Shown here piece by piece: positions 26,389 through 35,575 of a stretch of DNA of 64,000 nt. Positions within the stretch are counted from its first letter, which is position 1. The number at the start of each line of letters is the position of its first letter. Position numbers and translations under genes: made by a program. The DNA comes from Acidobacteriota bacterium (GTDB lineage: Bacteria; Acidobacteriota; UBA6911; RPQK01; JAJDTT01), in assembly GCA_028874215.1 (NCBI GenBank), contig JAPPLF010000080.1, positions 19,199 through 83,198 on the forward strand. Direction: 5' to 3'. The notes beneath the pieces were generated by a model. The model was not told the DNA's origin, did no database searches, and saw only the letters and a list, made by a program, of their open reading frames with translations.

Positions 26389-27863
26389 AGATCGCTTGGG
26401 GAGTTTCGGGACTTTTGGTGGTGGCGCTGGTGGGTTTTTCTGCTGGCTGTGGCGACGATTCCAGCGGCCCTGACTCGCCGCCGATTCCAGGGGTGCTCGA
26501 GATCGGCGGTGATGACGGTGAAGTCGTCAAGATCGGAGGGAACTACGTTCTTCGAAGCGACCAGGAGGTCGGAGAGCTCGTCGTGATCTCGGGTATGGCG
26601 CGGATCGAAGGGACGGTCAGAGATGAAATGGTGGTCATTGCCGGCGGAGCGACACTCGCCGGCAGCGCCCGCGTCCAAGGCGACGCAGTAGTCTTGGGAG
26701 GAACGGTCAAGGTGGAGGAAGGAGCCACCGTAGAAGGAGATTTGGTGGTTCTCGGCGGCGGTGTGGATGTGCCCCCGAACTTCGAACCGGGTGGGGAGCA
26801 GGTCTCTGTCGGGACGATCCCAGCGGGCGGGATATTGGCAGAATTGATTCCCTGGTTCACCCACGGACTGTTGATTGGCCGCCCGATCGTGCCGAGTCTT
26901 CTCTGGATCTGGGTTGTGGTCGGGGTTCTGGCAGTCTTGTACCTGCTGATCAATTTTATTTTCCCGGGTCCGGTCCACGCCTGCGCACAGGCTCTGGAGG
27001 ACAAACCGCTGAGTGTGGGTCTGGTGGGAATGTTGGTGGTGCTGCTGATCGCGCCCGTCTCGCTGATGCTGACAGTGACCGTCATCGGGCTGGTGCTGAT
27101 CCCATTCCTTTGGGTTTTGCTTCTGGTCGGCGGACTCGTCGGTAGCGTCGGCGTTGCCCGCTGGATCGGAGCCCGAATTCTGGCCGAGGAGTCTCCGGAG
27201 AACCGGGTCGAGGCGGCGCGGTCGCTGCTTATCGGATTTGCCTTGATCACTCTGGTCTACATGGTTCCGGTTCTCGGCTTCGTGGCATGGTCCGTGTTGG
27301 GCGTGTTGGCGTTGGGCGCTGCGGCAACCGAATCCTTTGCAGGGTTGCGGAAAGAGCATCCGGCTGCTCCGTCCCCAGCCCCACCGTCCCCGCCTCCGGC
27401 CGGCATTGAAACGGCTGGTGTCGGAACAGCGGGGCCTCCAGATAATACGGCACTTCCAGACGAACCCGCACCGGCGGTAGACCTCTCGGCGTTTCGCCGT
27501 GCGAGATTCCTTACCCGGGTCGGAGCGCTCCTGATCGATCTCGCCATGGTGGCCTTCGTCACCTACCTGCTGGAGATTCATGGCGGGAAAACGATTCTGC
27601 TGTTGTTGATCTACCGCGTCGCTCACTGGAGTTTGAGGGGAACGACTGTCGGCGGCATCATCTGCCGTTTGCGCGTCGTGCGCACCGATGGAGCGCCGAT
27701 CCGCTTCGCCGAGGCGGCGGTGCGTGGACTTGCCACCATCCTTTCGACGTTGGTCGTGGGACTGGGTTGGCTCTGGATCCTCTGGGATCCGGAGCGGCAG
27801 GCGTGGCACGACAAGATCGCAGGAACCGCCGTAGTCCAGGTCCCGTCCGATTGGCCCCGGTAG
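26385..27863 (+). CDS. lipoprotein-signal, bactofilin-like and RDD-domain membrane protein
   Basis: Protein of 492 residues starting at the ATG that overlaps the previous stop (ATGA). Residues 1-22 form a lipoprotein signal (GLLVVALVGFSAGC). Residues about 40-130 form a repetitive beta-helix-like run ('VVI..A...G', as in ARIEGTVRDEMVVIAGGATL), like bactofilins or polymer-forming proteins. Several transmembrane segments lie at about 150-310. A Pro-rich linker follows, then a C-terminal RDD domain (RRARFLTRVGALLIDLAMVA ... WDPERQAWHDKIAG). The combination is unusual. It is co-transcribed with the sigma and anti-sigma genes, so it is probably part of that envelope-stress circuit. Confidence 0.78.
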   Translation: MKIAWGVSGLLVVALVGFSAGCGDDSSGPDSPPIPGVLEIGGDDGEVVKIGGNYVLRSDQEVGELVVISGMARIEGTVRDEMVVIAGGATLAGSARVQGDAVVLGGTVKVEEGATVEGDLVVLGGGVDVPPNFEPGGEQVSVGTIPAGGILAELIPWFTHGLLIGRPIVPSLLWIWVVVGVLAVLYLLINFIFPGPVHACAQALEDKPLSVGLVGMLVVLLIAPVSLMLTVTVIGLVLIPFLWVLLLVGGLVGSVGVARWIGARILAEESPENRVEAARSLLIGFALITLVYMVPVLGFVAWSVLGVLALGAAATESFAGLRKEHPAAPSPAPPSPPPAGIETAGVGTAGPPDNTALPDEPAPAVDLSAFRRARFLTRVGALLIDLAMVAFVTYLLEIHGGKTILLLLIYRVAHWSLRGTTVGGIICRLRVVRTDGAPIRFAEAAVRGLATILSTLVVGLGWLWILWDPERQAWHDKIAGTAVVQVPSDWPR

Positions 27864-27886
27864 AACCCGAAATGATACCAACGAAC

Positions 27887-27921
27887 TGTCCGGAATCGGA
27901 CAATCTGTCCGATTCCGGACA
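27887..27921. repeat. perfect 16-base inverted repeat made of two nested palindromes
   Basis: The left arm TGTCCGGAATCGGACA and right arm TGTCCGATTCCGGACA are exact reverse complements separated by ATC. Each arm is itself a palindrome of TGTCCG and CGGACA around four bases. It lies between the RDD gene stop (27863) and the vapB-like gene. It could be a terminator stem (no T run is seen), a two-site operator with 19-base centre spacing, or an extragenic repeat. Confidence 0.75.
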
Positions 27922-28012
27922 CCTGCAACGGACTCGGTATGGGGTCAGGCATTCCGGCACTCATCGTCTTCCTGTTCCCGAACAGCTGACGTGAATTCAT
28001 GAACGGTATGTC

Positions 28013-28032
28013 ATGGTAGAGTTAATGGTAGA
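28013..28032 (+). promoter_or_regulatory. direct repeat upstream of the AbrB-PIN pair
   Basis: ATGGTAGA occurs at 28013-28020 and again at 28025-28032, 12 bases apart, just before the antitoxin ATG at 28042. No Shine-Dalgarno sequence separates them from the gene. Such repeats fit autoregulation by the AbrB-type antitoxin. The role is inferred from position only. Confidence 0.35.
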
Positions 28033-28041
28033 ATATATGCC

Positions 28042-28314
28042 ATGAAATCAACCATAGATAAAGCTGGTCGCATCGTGATTCCAAAGCCGATTCGAGACGC
28101 GGCGCGGCTGAAGCCGGGTACGAGGGTTGGCTTTCGGGTCATTTCCGGACGTGTGGAGATTGAGCCGGTTCCGCTTGAAGTTACGCTTGAGCAACGCGGC
28201 CCACTAGTTGTCGCCGTTCCAAGTCAGCAGCAGCCAGTCTTGAAGGCGTCCACGGTCGAGCGCACGATAGATGTGGTCCGTGATCGCGGAACCGCGAAGG
28301 GGGCTCCTGATTGA
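28042..28314 (+). CDS. vapB: AbrB/MazE-type antitoxin (VapB-like)
   Basis: Protein of 90 residues. The N-terminus MKSTIDKAGRIVIPKPIRDA and LKPGTRVGFRVISGRVEIEP form the swapped-hairpin AbrB/SpoVT DNA-binding fold. The C-terminal 35 residues would bind and mask the toxin. No clear ribosome binding site is seen. Its stop overlaps the toxin's TTG start (TTGA), so they are translationally coupled. This is the standard VapBC layout. Confidence 0.85.
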   Translation: MKSTIDKAGRIVIPKPIRDAARLKPGTRVGFRVISGRVEIEPVPLEVTLEQRGPLVVAVPSQQQPVLKASTVERTIDVVRDRGTAKGAPD

Positions 28315-28742
28315 GCCGGTATCTATGCGACACCAGTTGTCTCGTCGCAGCGGTCTGCACCTGGCACGAACACCATGCCCGCACCCGTGCCGAGATAGAG
28401 AGCCGCAGCCGCGATCATGAAGACATGGTCCTTGCAGCCCATACGCTCGCGGAAACCTATGCGGTCCTCACTCGGCTCCCTCCGCTTCATCGACTGAGAG
28501 CCGCCGACGCCCTTTCCCTGATTGAAATGAATTGGGGTGGTGCACCCGTCATTCAACTGACGGACTCGGACACATGGCGAGCGCTACGAGAAGCGCCGCA
28601 ATTCGGAATCGCTGGCGGTCAGACGTACGACGCGCTTGTTGTGGCTGCTGCGATCAAGGCCGGCGCGTCGGTGCTTCTTACCTGGAACCTGCGCAACTTC
28701 TCTCAGTTTTCGGGGAGAATCAGCATCTGTGCGCCGGTTTGA
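28311..28742 (+). CDS. vapC: PIN-domain toxin (VapC-like)
   Basis: Protein of 143 residues with a PIN nuclease fold. The acidic metal-binding set is visible: YLCDTSCLVAA (Asp7 region), LAETYAVLTRLP (Glu), QTYDALVVAAA (Asp) and the terminal LLTWNLRNFSQF. It is expected to cleave RNA using Mg2+. The start is TTG (28311-28313), overlapping the antitoxin stop. The length is typical for VapC. The gene converges on the CreD-like gene with about 90 bases between. Confidence 0.85.
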   Translation: MSRYLCDTSCLVAAVCTWHEHHARTRAEIESRSRDHEDMVLAAHTLAETYAVLTRLPPLHRLRAADALSLIEMNWGGAPVIQLTDSDTWRALREAPQFGIAGGQTYDALVVAAAIKAGASVLLTWNLRNFSQFSGRISICAPV

Positions 28743-28833
28743 ATTGTCTACGCGTATTCCAATCGAAATACTTGCCGGAAGCTGCCAATTGCAGGCAACT
28801 TCAGCGGGCGTGTCTCTCGGCTCGTTCTCACGG

Positions 28834-30198
28834 CTACGAAGTCCGGGGTGATTCCGGAGGTGCGGAACCTGTCCTGTACCAGTCCACGCGCCGGGTGGCG
28901 TACATGATGGCCGCGAGGATGCCGAAGAGGCCGAGGGATCCGATAAGCAGGGCAAAGTCCTCGTTCACGAGGAGGACGTACAGGTAGGCGTAAAGGGAGG
29001 TGACGCCGGCGGCGACAAGCAAAGCGGGCCGCAAGCGGCGCAGCACCGCGGCCGAGTACGCGGCTACCAACCCGATGATCGAAATACTGGCCAGGGAGTA
29101 GGCAAGTGGGAAGCCGATGTGCTCGGACAGCGAGAGCTCCAGAAGGTAGAAGAGGCAGAGAGCACCTCCCAGCATGAGGTATTGGATCGGATGGACGCGA
29201 ACGCCTACCAGGACTTCGATCAGCCAGACGAAGGCGAAAGGGAGGAGGGCAAAGAGGAAGGCGTACTTTAGGCTGCGTTCCGCCATACGGTAGTGATCGA
29301 CCGGATGGACCAGCTCGACACCGAAACGTGAGCCGTCGACGGATTCATTCATCCTGTCCTCAGCCCTCCACGCCTGCGGATAGTTTCGGCCCAGAGACGG
29401 GATCGACCACTTGGCCTGAAAGTCCGAGGCCGACACGGAGCGCTCGGCTGGGAGCCAATTTCCCTGAAAGCTGGGATGGCCGTAATCCGACCGGAGTTCG
29501 ATGACAGTCTGCTGTCCGAAGGGAGTGAGGTAGAGACCGAGGCTGCCATTCAGGGAGAGCGGGAAAGAGAATCTGAACCGCTCAGTTGCGTCCGCCGCTC
29601 CGACCACCGCGTGGATCCCCGCGACCCCGCCCAGGAAGGCTCCGGTTCCGGGAAGGAAAGACGCGGGCCGGCCATTCCACGATACGGAGGTTTCTTCCTG
29701 GATTGCGCGCGCGTCCGATATTCCGACGGCCAGATAGGCTCGATCCCAGTTGACCGCCTCGGGCTCGACATCGAACTCGGCGAAGCCGGGACGTGCAAAC
29801 TCGCCCTCGACCGTCAGGCTGACGCGGTAGACCGGGATCGAGAAGATCCCCCGAAAGCGGGTCTCGGTGTCGATGGAGCCGCGAGAGTGGAGGCGCTCGG
29901 GGAGGAATACGGCGTGTCGGACCTCGGCTCGGGTGACTTCCTGGCCGCCGGTTGCGACCTCGGTCCAACGATGAGTGTAGGGCACGACCAGCGCCGGACC
30001 GGTGATGATCTGGTCGTTTCCCCACTTTGACGAAACCTCGGCCACCGCCTCCCGGCGCCTCTCCTGGCGCTCCGAGACCAGCTCCGCGATCATCTCGATG
30101 GGAATCTGAAGCAGTAAGGCCAGGAACCCGACCAGGAGGAGGCGCAGCATCTGCGAGCTTCGAAGCGAAGATGTCAACCGCTCGAGAGAATCTTGCAT
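28834..30198 (-). CDS. creD: CreD-like inner membrane protein
   Basis: Protein of about 454 residues. MLRLLLVGFLALLLQIPIEMI is the first membrane segment, followed by the CreD hallmark ELVSERQERRREAVAEVSSK and ITGPALVVPYTHRW. LPERLHSRGSIDTETRFRGI and VYRVSLTVEGEF also match. A cluster of hydrophobic segments follows at the C-terminus. The open frame extends to 30414. ATG 30198 is preferred for its GGAG about 10 bases upstream. CreD is a CreBC-regulated envelope protein of unclear mechanism. It is divergent from the glycosidase-like gene at 30317. Confidence 0.83.
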   Translation of the reverse strand: MQDSLERLTSSLRSSQMLRLLLVGFLALLLQIPIEMIAELVSERQERRREAVAEVSSKWGNDQIITGPALVVPYTHRWTEVATGGQEVTRAEVRHAVFLPERLHSRGSIDTETRFRGIFSIPVYRVSLTVEGEFARPGFAEFDVEPEAVNWDRAYLAVGISDARAIQEETSVSWNGRPASFLPGTGAFLGGVAGIHAVVGAADATERFRFSFPLSLNGSLGLYLTPFGQQTVIELRSDYGHPSFQGNWLPAERSVSASDFQAKWSIPSLGRNYPQAWRAEDRMNESVDGSRFGVELVHPVDHYRMAERSLKYAFLFALLPFAFVWLIEVLVGVRVHPIQYLMLGGALCLFYLLELSLSEHIGFPLAYSLASISIIGLVAAYSAAVLRRLRPALLVAAGVTSLYAYLYVLLVNEDFALLIGSLGLFGILAAIMYATRRVDWYRTGSAPPESPRTS

Positions 30199-30316
30199 CG
30201 AGTGCGCTCCATCGATTGGGAGATTCCCGAAACATAGCAGGAACACGGGTTCCTTGTAACCGATCCGGTTTTCATCGGACAATCTGTTAGAAATCGAAAA
30301 CTGGAGATGGATCCCC

Positions 30317-31939
30317 ATGAGACGATTCACGATTCTGCTGTTTCCGGCGTCCCTTGCGGTTCTCTTCGGCACCGCCGATGACACCTGTGCGGAGGGAGGC
30401 GAGAACTCCCTCAAGCCGTCTCCGGACGCCGCCCTCTACGCCTACGGCTACCATCAGCGCCCCTACCCGCTGGAACCGGGACCCCATCTCTTCGTGGATT
30501 GGCGCTACGTCAATCCGGGCCATGTGACCTACAGGTACCGGGGGCGGCGGATCCAGCGGGATCGGCCCGAAGAATACGGCCCGGAGATCAACTCCGAGGT
30601 CCAGGGCCTTCCCCGGGAGGTTCCCACCGGAATCCGGATCGAGGTGCAGACGGCGGGCAAGCTGGGACCCGTGATCAGCAACGACCGGCCCTGGGAGTAC
30701 TTCACGCCCTACGTCAACCTGATCCACCATGACGGGAAGTACATTCTCTTTTACAACACCACCACCTACCGGCTCGGCCGGAGCTCGGAAGGCTACATGG
30801 TCTGCTATGCCGAGTCCGAAGACGGCCTGAACTACCGCAAGCCGCCGCTGGGGCAGGTGGAGTTCCAGGGAAGCCGCGAGAACAACATCGTCCTGGGGCC
30901 GGGGGTCTGCAGGTACGGGATTCACGGTCCGGCCATCTTCGTGGATCCCACCGCCGAGCCCGACGAGCGATTCAAGGCCGTCTACCAGGCCGCCGTCGAC
31001 CAGGCGACCGTCGAGCGGATGCAGGCCGCCCATCCCGAATCGGTGACTCCCGCCTCGAAAGACGGGACGGCTCTCATGGGGGCGGTCTCTCCGGACGGCA
31101 TCCGGTGGCGGGAACTGGAGGAGCCGTTGATGGGCCACGTCAGCGACACCGGAACCACGGCCTACTGGGACGAACGTCTGGGCCGCTACGTGGGTTACTT
31201 CCGGATGGGGGTCTGGGGCCGGCGCATGATCGGCCGGGCCGAAACCACCGATTTCCGGCGCTGGCCCCGCCCGGAGATGGTTCTGGCCCCCGACCCTTCA
31301 GAGTCGGCGTGGGTCGACTACTACACCAACGGCAGGGCGTTCTACCCGGGCACCAGCACCATGCACCTCATGTTTCCCATGATCTACCACCGCAACCTGG
31401 ACACCAGCACAGTGCGGGTCGCCGCCAGCCTGGCTGGACGGATCTGGAACTTCCTTCCGGGAGGACCGGTCCTGGAGCCCGGTTCGGAAGGGTCGTTCGA
31501 CGCCGGATGCCTCTTCCCCGGCGCCGGTCTGGCCGAAATCTCCGGAAACCGGGTCATCCTGCCCTACGTCGGATTCGCCGTCCCTCACAAGTTTCCCCGG
31601 CTGAGCCCCCTGGGAGAGATTGCTTTCGCCGTCTGGCCCAAGCAGCGGCTCAGCGCCCTGGTGGCGGACGAGGAGGGGAGGTTCGTCACGAACCCCCTCT
31701 CCAGCCGTGGAAAGTCCCTCTGGCTTAATTTCGACACGGGCCGGAACGGATCCGTGCAAGTGGAGGTGGTTGGCGTGGAGGGCAGAAGCCTGGCCGAGTG
31801 CGATATCCTGTCTGGTGACCGGCTCTCGAAGCAGGTGACCTGGAAGGGGCGTCCGGATCTGGGAGTCGATCCGGGTCAAGCCTTTCGCCTGCGGTTCCAA
31901 CTGCGAGGCGCCAAGCTCTTCGCCTTCGAGATGCGTTGA
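30317..31939 (+). CDS. secreted glycosidase-like (propeller) protein, intact paralogue 1
   Basis: Protein of 540 residues with a signal peptide (LLFPASLAVLFGTADDTCA). The block 'NDRPWE ... VCYAESEDGLNYRKPPLGQVEFQGS' and the C-terminal beta-domain (VTWKGRPDLG ... LRGAKLFAFEMR) match the other two paralogues in this window. The propeller-type pattern suggests a GH32/GH43-like secreted enzyme or binding protein. I see no residues I can assign as catalytic. GGAG precedes the ATG. The M16 protease gene follows, so both may be expressed together. Confidence 0.7.
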   Translation: MRRFTILLFPASLAVLFGTADDTCAEGGENSLKPSPDAALYAYGYHQRPYPLEPGPHLFVDWRYVNPGHVTYRYRGRRIQRDRPEEYGPEINSEVQGLPREVPTGIRIEVQTAGKLGPVISNDRPWEYFTPYVNLIHHDGKYILFYNTTTYRLGRSSEGYMVCYAESEDGLNYRKPPLGQVEFQGSRENNIVLGPGVCRYGIHGPAIFVDPTAEPDERFKAVYQAAVDQATVERMQAAHPESVTPASKDGTALMGAVSPDGIRWRELEEPLMGHVSDTGTTAYWDERLGRYVGYFRMGVWGRRMIGRAETTDFRRWPRPEMVLAPDPSESAWVDYYTNGRAFYPGTSTMHLMFPMIYHRNLDTSTVRVAASLAGRIWNFLPGGPVLEPGSEGSFDAGCLFPGAGLAEISGNRVILPYVGFAVPHKFPRLSPLGEIAFAVWPKQRLSALVADEEGRFVTNPLSSRGKSLWLNFDTGRNGSVQVEVVGVEGRSLAECDILSGDRLSKQVTWKGRPDLGVDPGQAFRLRFQLRGAKLFAFEMR

Positions 31940-31977
31940 GCCCGGCGGTTGTTCGGAAACCCTGGAGGTTGAATTCC

Positions 31978-34740
31978 ATGAAGACACTGGCCCTCATGAT
32001 CTCTCTGGCCCTGGTCTGGCCCGGCGTCGCCTTCCCTGCGAAGAGCGCCGACGGCTCCATGGCGTCTCAGATCGACATCCCCTTCGAGAAGTTCGTCCTG
32101 CCCAACGGCCTCACCCTCATCGTCCACGAGGACCACAAGGCGCCCATCGTGGGCGTGAACGTCTGGTACCACGTGGGGTCCAAGAACGAGAAGCCGGGAC
32201 GGACGGGCTTTGCCCACCTCTTCGAGCACCTCATGTTCAACGGGACGGAACACTGGCCCGGCGAGTTCTTCGAGCCTCTTGAGGAGGTTGGCGCCACCGG
32301 AATGAACGGCACCACCAACGCCGATCGCACCAACTACTTCGAGAACGTCCCCAAGAACGCCCTGGACCTGGCCCTGTGGCTGGAGTCGGACCGCATGGGG
32401 CACATGCTGGGCGCCATCTCCAAGGAGAAGCTGGACGAGCAGCGCGGGGTGGTCCAGAACGAGAAGCGCCAAGGGGAGAATCAACCGTACGGCCGGGCCT
32501 GGACCCTCCTGACCGAGAATACCTACCCGGCGGGTCATCCCTATTCCTGGACCACCATCGGCTCCATGGAGGATCTGGATGCCGCCGAGCTGGACGACGT
32601 CAAGGAATGGTTCAAGACCTACTACGGCGCCGCCAACGCCGTGCTGTCCATCGCCGGCGACGTGGACGCCCAGGAGGTGAAGAAGAAGGTCGAGCACTAC
32701 TTCGGAGACATTCCCTCCGGTCCTCCGGTGGACAAACAGGAAGCCTGGATCGCCAAGATGACGGGGACCCACCGGCAGCAGATGCAGGACCGCGTGCCCC
32801 AGGCACGAATCTACCGGGCCTGGAACGTTCCTCAGTGGGGAACCCGGGAAGCGGCTCTCCTGGACCTGGTGGCCGATATTCTGGGCGGAGGCAAGACCTC
32901 ACGGTTCTACAAACGGCTGGTCTACCAGGACCAGATCGCCACGGACGCGTCCAGTTTCCTCTACGCCCGGGAATTGAGCGGCCGATTCCAGGTGATGTCC
33001 ACGGCTCACCCGTCGAAGACACTGGGTGAAGTGGAGCGGGCCCTGGCCGAAGAGTTGGAGAAACTCATCCAGGAGGGGCCCACCCAAGCCGAATTGGATC
33101 TGGCCAGAACGCAGACGTTTGCCAGTTTCGTAAGGGGCCTGGAACGGGTCGGCGGGTTCGGCGGCAAGTCCGATATCCTGGCGTCCAACGAGGTCTACGG
33201 CGGTTCTCCCGATACCTACAAGAAATATTTCCGGTACCTGGAGGAAGCGACTCCGGAGGCCCTCCGCGACGTGGCTCGCGACTGGCTGTCCGACGGCGAC
33301 TTCATCCTGGAAGTCCACCCGTTCCCCAAATACTCGACGGCTGATTCGGGAGCCGATCGGGACCGGTTGCCCGACGTGGGCGAGCCGCCGCCCGCCGAGT
33401 TTCCCCGCCTCCGGAAGGCGACCCTCTCCAACGGTCTGAAGGTGATTCTGGCCGAGCGTCACGCGGTGCCCGTCATCAACTTCAGGTTGCTCATGGATGC
33501 CGGCTATGCCGCCGATCTGGGCGGACTGGCGGGGACAGCCGACCTGGCGGCGGACATGATGGACGAAGGGACCTCGACCCGGAGCGCGCTTGAGATCAGC
33601 GAGGAAGCGGCCCGTCTTGGGGCCAATATCGGCAGCACCGCTTCCCTCGACGACTCGACGGTTTCACTGTCGGCGCTCAAATCGAATCTCGCCGGGTCGC
33701 TGGATCTCTATGCCGACGTTGTTTTGAATCCCTCCTTCCCGGAGAAAGAGCTGGAGCGGCTCCGGCGCCAGCTCCTGGCCCGGATCCAACGGGAAAAGGT
33801 CAGTCCCGTTCCCATGGCTCTGCGGGTGATGCCCAAGCTGATTTACGGACCCGATCACGCCTACGGGAACCCGCTGACCGGATCCGGAACCGAAGAGTCG
33901 GCGAAGGCCATCACCCGGGACCAGCTCAAGGATTTCCACGCCACCTGGTACCGGCCCAACAACGCCACCCTGATCGTGGTGGGGGACACGACCTTGGCCG
34001 AGATCCAGCCTCATTTGGAGCGGGTCTTCAAGGCTTGGAAAAGCGGACCGGTTCCGGAAAAGAAGGTCGGGCGAGTGGACCACCACACCCGGTCCCAGGT
34101 CTACCTCATGGACCGGCCCGGATCTCAACAGTCGCTGATCTTCGCCGGGCACGTGGCGCCGCCCACCAACAATCCCGACGAGATCTCCCACATCACCATG
34201 AACCGCATCATCGGCGGCAGCTTCACCTCCCGCATCAACATGAACCTGCGGGAAGAAAAGCACTGGTCGTACGGGGCACGGACTCTCCTTTACGGCGCCC
34301 GGGGCCAGCGGCCCTTCATCGTCTACGCGCCGGTTCAGACGGACAAGACCAAGGAATCTGCAGCGGAGATTGATCGGGAGCTACGGGAGTACCGGGGAGA
34401 GCGGCCCGCCACGGCGGAGGAGCTGGACCGGGCCAAGAAGGCCCAGACGCTCAGCCTTCCCGGACGGTGGGAGACCTCGGGTGCGGTGGGAAGGACCATC
34501 GCCGAGATCGTCCGCTACGGGCTGGCCGACGACTACTACCGGACCTACCCCGGCAAGGTCCGGGCGCTTGACATCCCGGCCATCCTGGCGTCGGCCACCG
34601 AGGTGATTCGGCCGGACCAGTTGGTGTGGGTCATCGTCGGCGACCTTTCGAAGATCGAGGAGGGGGTCCGGGAGCTCAATCTCGGGGACGTGAAACGACT
34701 CGACCAGGACGGAAACTTGATCGACGCTGCCGGGTCGTAG
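31978..34740 (+). CDS. M16 family zinc metalloprotease (insulinase/pitrilysin-like)
   Basis: Secreted protein of 920 residues. ATG 31978 is chosen because GGAGG lies 9 bases upstream and a signal peptide follows (MKTLALMISLALVWPGVAF). The inverted zinc motif HLFEH (His80-Glu83-His84) is in GFAHLFEHLMFNG, with the downstream ENVPKNALDLAL region. Two M16 halves are present. The second begins near residue 475 (FPRLRKATLSNGLKVILAER) and lacks the HxxEH motif, as usual. It is expected to degrade peptides in the periplasm. It follows the glycosidase-like gene and precedes a lipoprotein gene on the same strand. Confidence 0.92.
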   Translation: MKTLALMISLALVWPGVAFPAKSADGSMASQIDIPFEKFVLPNGLTLIVHEDHKAPIVGVNVWYHVGSKNEKPGRTGFAHLFEHLMFNGTEHWPGEFFEPLEEVGATGMNGTTNADRTNYFENVPKNALDLALWLESDRMGHMLGAISKEKLDEQRGVVQNEKRQGENQPYGRAWTLLTENTYPAGHPYSWTTIGSMEDLDAAELDDVKEWFKTYYGAANAVLSIAGDVDAQEVKKKVEHYFGDIPSGPPVDKQEAWIAKMTGTHRQQMQDRVPQARIYRAWNVPQWGTREAALLDLVADILGGGKTSRFYKRLVYQDQIATDASSFLYARELSGRFQVMSTAHPSKTLGEVERALAEELEKLIQEGPTQAELDLARTQTFASFVRGLERVGGFGGKSDILASNEVYGGSPDTYKKYFRYLEEATPEALRDVARDWLSDGDFILEVHPFPKYSTADSGADRDRLPDVGEPPPAEFPRLRKATLSNGLKVILAERHAVPVINFRLLMDAGYAADLGGLAGTADLAADMMDEGTSTRSALEISEEAARLGANIGSTASLDDSTVSLSALKSNLAGSLDLYADVVLNPSFPEKELERLRRQLLARIQREKVSPVPMALRVMPKLIYGPDHAYGNPLTGSGTEESAKAITRDQLKDFHATWYRPNNATLIVVGDTTLAEIQPHLERVFKAWKSGPVPEKKVGRVDHHTRSQVYLMDRPGSQQSLIFAGHVAPPTNNPDEISHITMNRIIGGSFTSRINMNLREEKHWSYGARTLLYGARGQRPFIVYAPVQTDKTKESAAEIDRELREYRGERPATAEELDRAKKAQTLSLPGRWETSGAVGRTIAEIVRYGLADDYYRTYPGKVRALDIPAILASATEVIRPDQLVWVIVGDLSKIEEGVRELNLGDVKRLDQDGNLIDAAGS

Positions 34741-34760
34741 CCGCGGATGGGGGAGAGTCT

Positions 34761-35462
34761 ATGAAAATCGGAATTCTGGCGGCTTTACTGCTCATCTCCA
34801 TCGGGTGCGGGGGGATGGAATCGATGCCGACGACCACGGAGCGGATCAACACTTTCGACGCCGGCCGGGAGAGTTGGCAGATCTACGACTACAACGGCGG
34901 AAGCGGCAACGAGAACGTCTTTTTCCTGACCAGTTGGGAAGAGGCCGGTGGAGTGGGGAATTCCGGCTATGTCTGGGGGGACGACTCCCGGTGGCGGATC
35001 GATACTCCGGAGGACCCCCATTCGATTCTGCCTCTGATCCTCTATCACCGGTGGATTGCCGAGGACCTCGAGGAAGGGCCGAGTACGACTCCCCGGCCCA
35101 CGGGATTTCGCCAGGAGGAAGCCCTCGACCTGCGGGGCGCCCGGGTGTCGGTTCACCTTCGAGGCGACGACCTGGATCTGAAGGGCGCCCGGTGCTTCTT
35201 CTGGGTCCACTCCGGCGGCACCAGGTGGCACTACACGGGCCGGCCTCTCAAGATCCAGCAGGGGGAATGGGGCCCGCCCGAGCACTTCGTCCTGGTCAAC
35301 GACGAATCTCTTTGGCACCGGAGCTGGGCCCCGTCCAAGACCTCCCTGAACGATCTTCTCAAGAACAGCGCCAGCTACGGGTTTTCTTTCGTAGGGTTCT
35401 CGGAAGAGGTGACGGGTAAGCTCTCCATGGACCAGTTCGAGATCCATCTGGCGTCCCAATAA
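34761..35462 (+). CDS. lipoprotein of unknown function
   Basis: Protein of 233 residues starting at ATG 34761 (GGGAGAG upstream). The N-terminus MKIGILAALLLISIGCGG is a lipoprotein signal with Cys after Ser-Ile-Gly. The rest is Trp- and Gly-rich (NGGSGNENVFFLTSWEEAGG, SVHLRGDDLDLKGARCFFWV, SMDQFEIHLAS) and suggests a beta-sandwich of carbohydrate-binding type. I do not recognise the family. The open frame extends upstream to 34626 but overlaps the M16 gene. It probably belongs to the same operon as the M16 protease. Confidence 0.6.
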   Translation: MKIGILAALLLISIGCGGMESMPTTTERINTFDAGRESWQIYDYNGGSGNENVFFLTSWEEAGGVGNSGYVWGDDSRWRIDTPEDPHSILPLILYHRWIAEDLEEGPSTTPRPTGFRQEEALDLRGARVSVHLRGDDLDLKGARCFFWVHSGGTRWHYTGRPLKIQQGEWGPPEHFVLVNDESLWHRSWAPSKTSLNDLLKNSASYGFSFVGFSEEVTGKLSMDQFEIHLASQ

Positions 35463-35533
35463 CCGCGACTGTCCAGCCGCCGAAGTCAAAGGCCACAAGC
35501 GTAAGCCACTGTCGTGATGGGTAAAGCAATCTA

Positions 35534-35551
35534 TGAGATACTTGTATCACA
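35534..35551. promoter_or_regulatory. probable operator of the RHH-RelE toxin-antitoxin pair
   Basis: TGAGATAC-TT-GTATCACA is an inverted repeat with 7 of 8 arm bases matched. It lies 25-42 bases before the antitoxin ATG (35576), where an RHH autorepressor would act. A strong AAGGAGG ribosome site lies between. The role is inferred from position and symmetry. Confidence 0.5.
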
Positions 35552-35575
35552 CAAACCACGCGAAGGAGGATCCTC

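Noticed and set aside
27887..27921. Rho-independent terminator
   Set aside because: The stem is perfect but no T run follows, so termination is uncertain; kept only as an inverted repeat.
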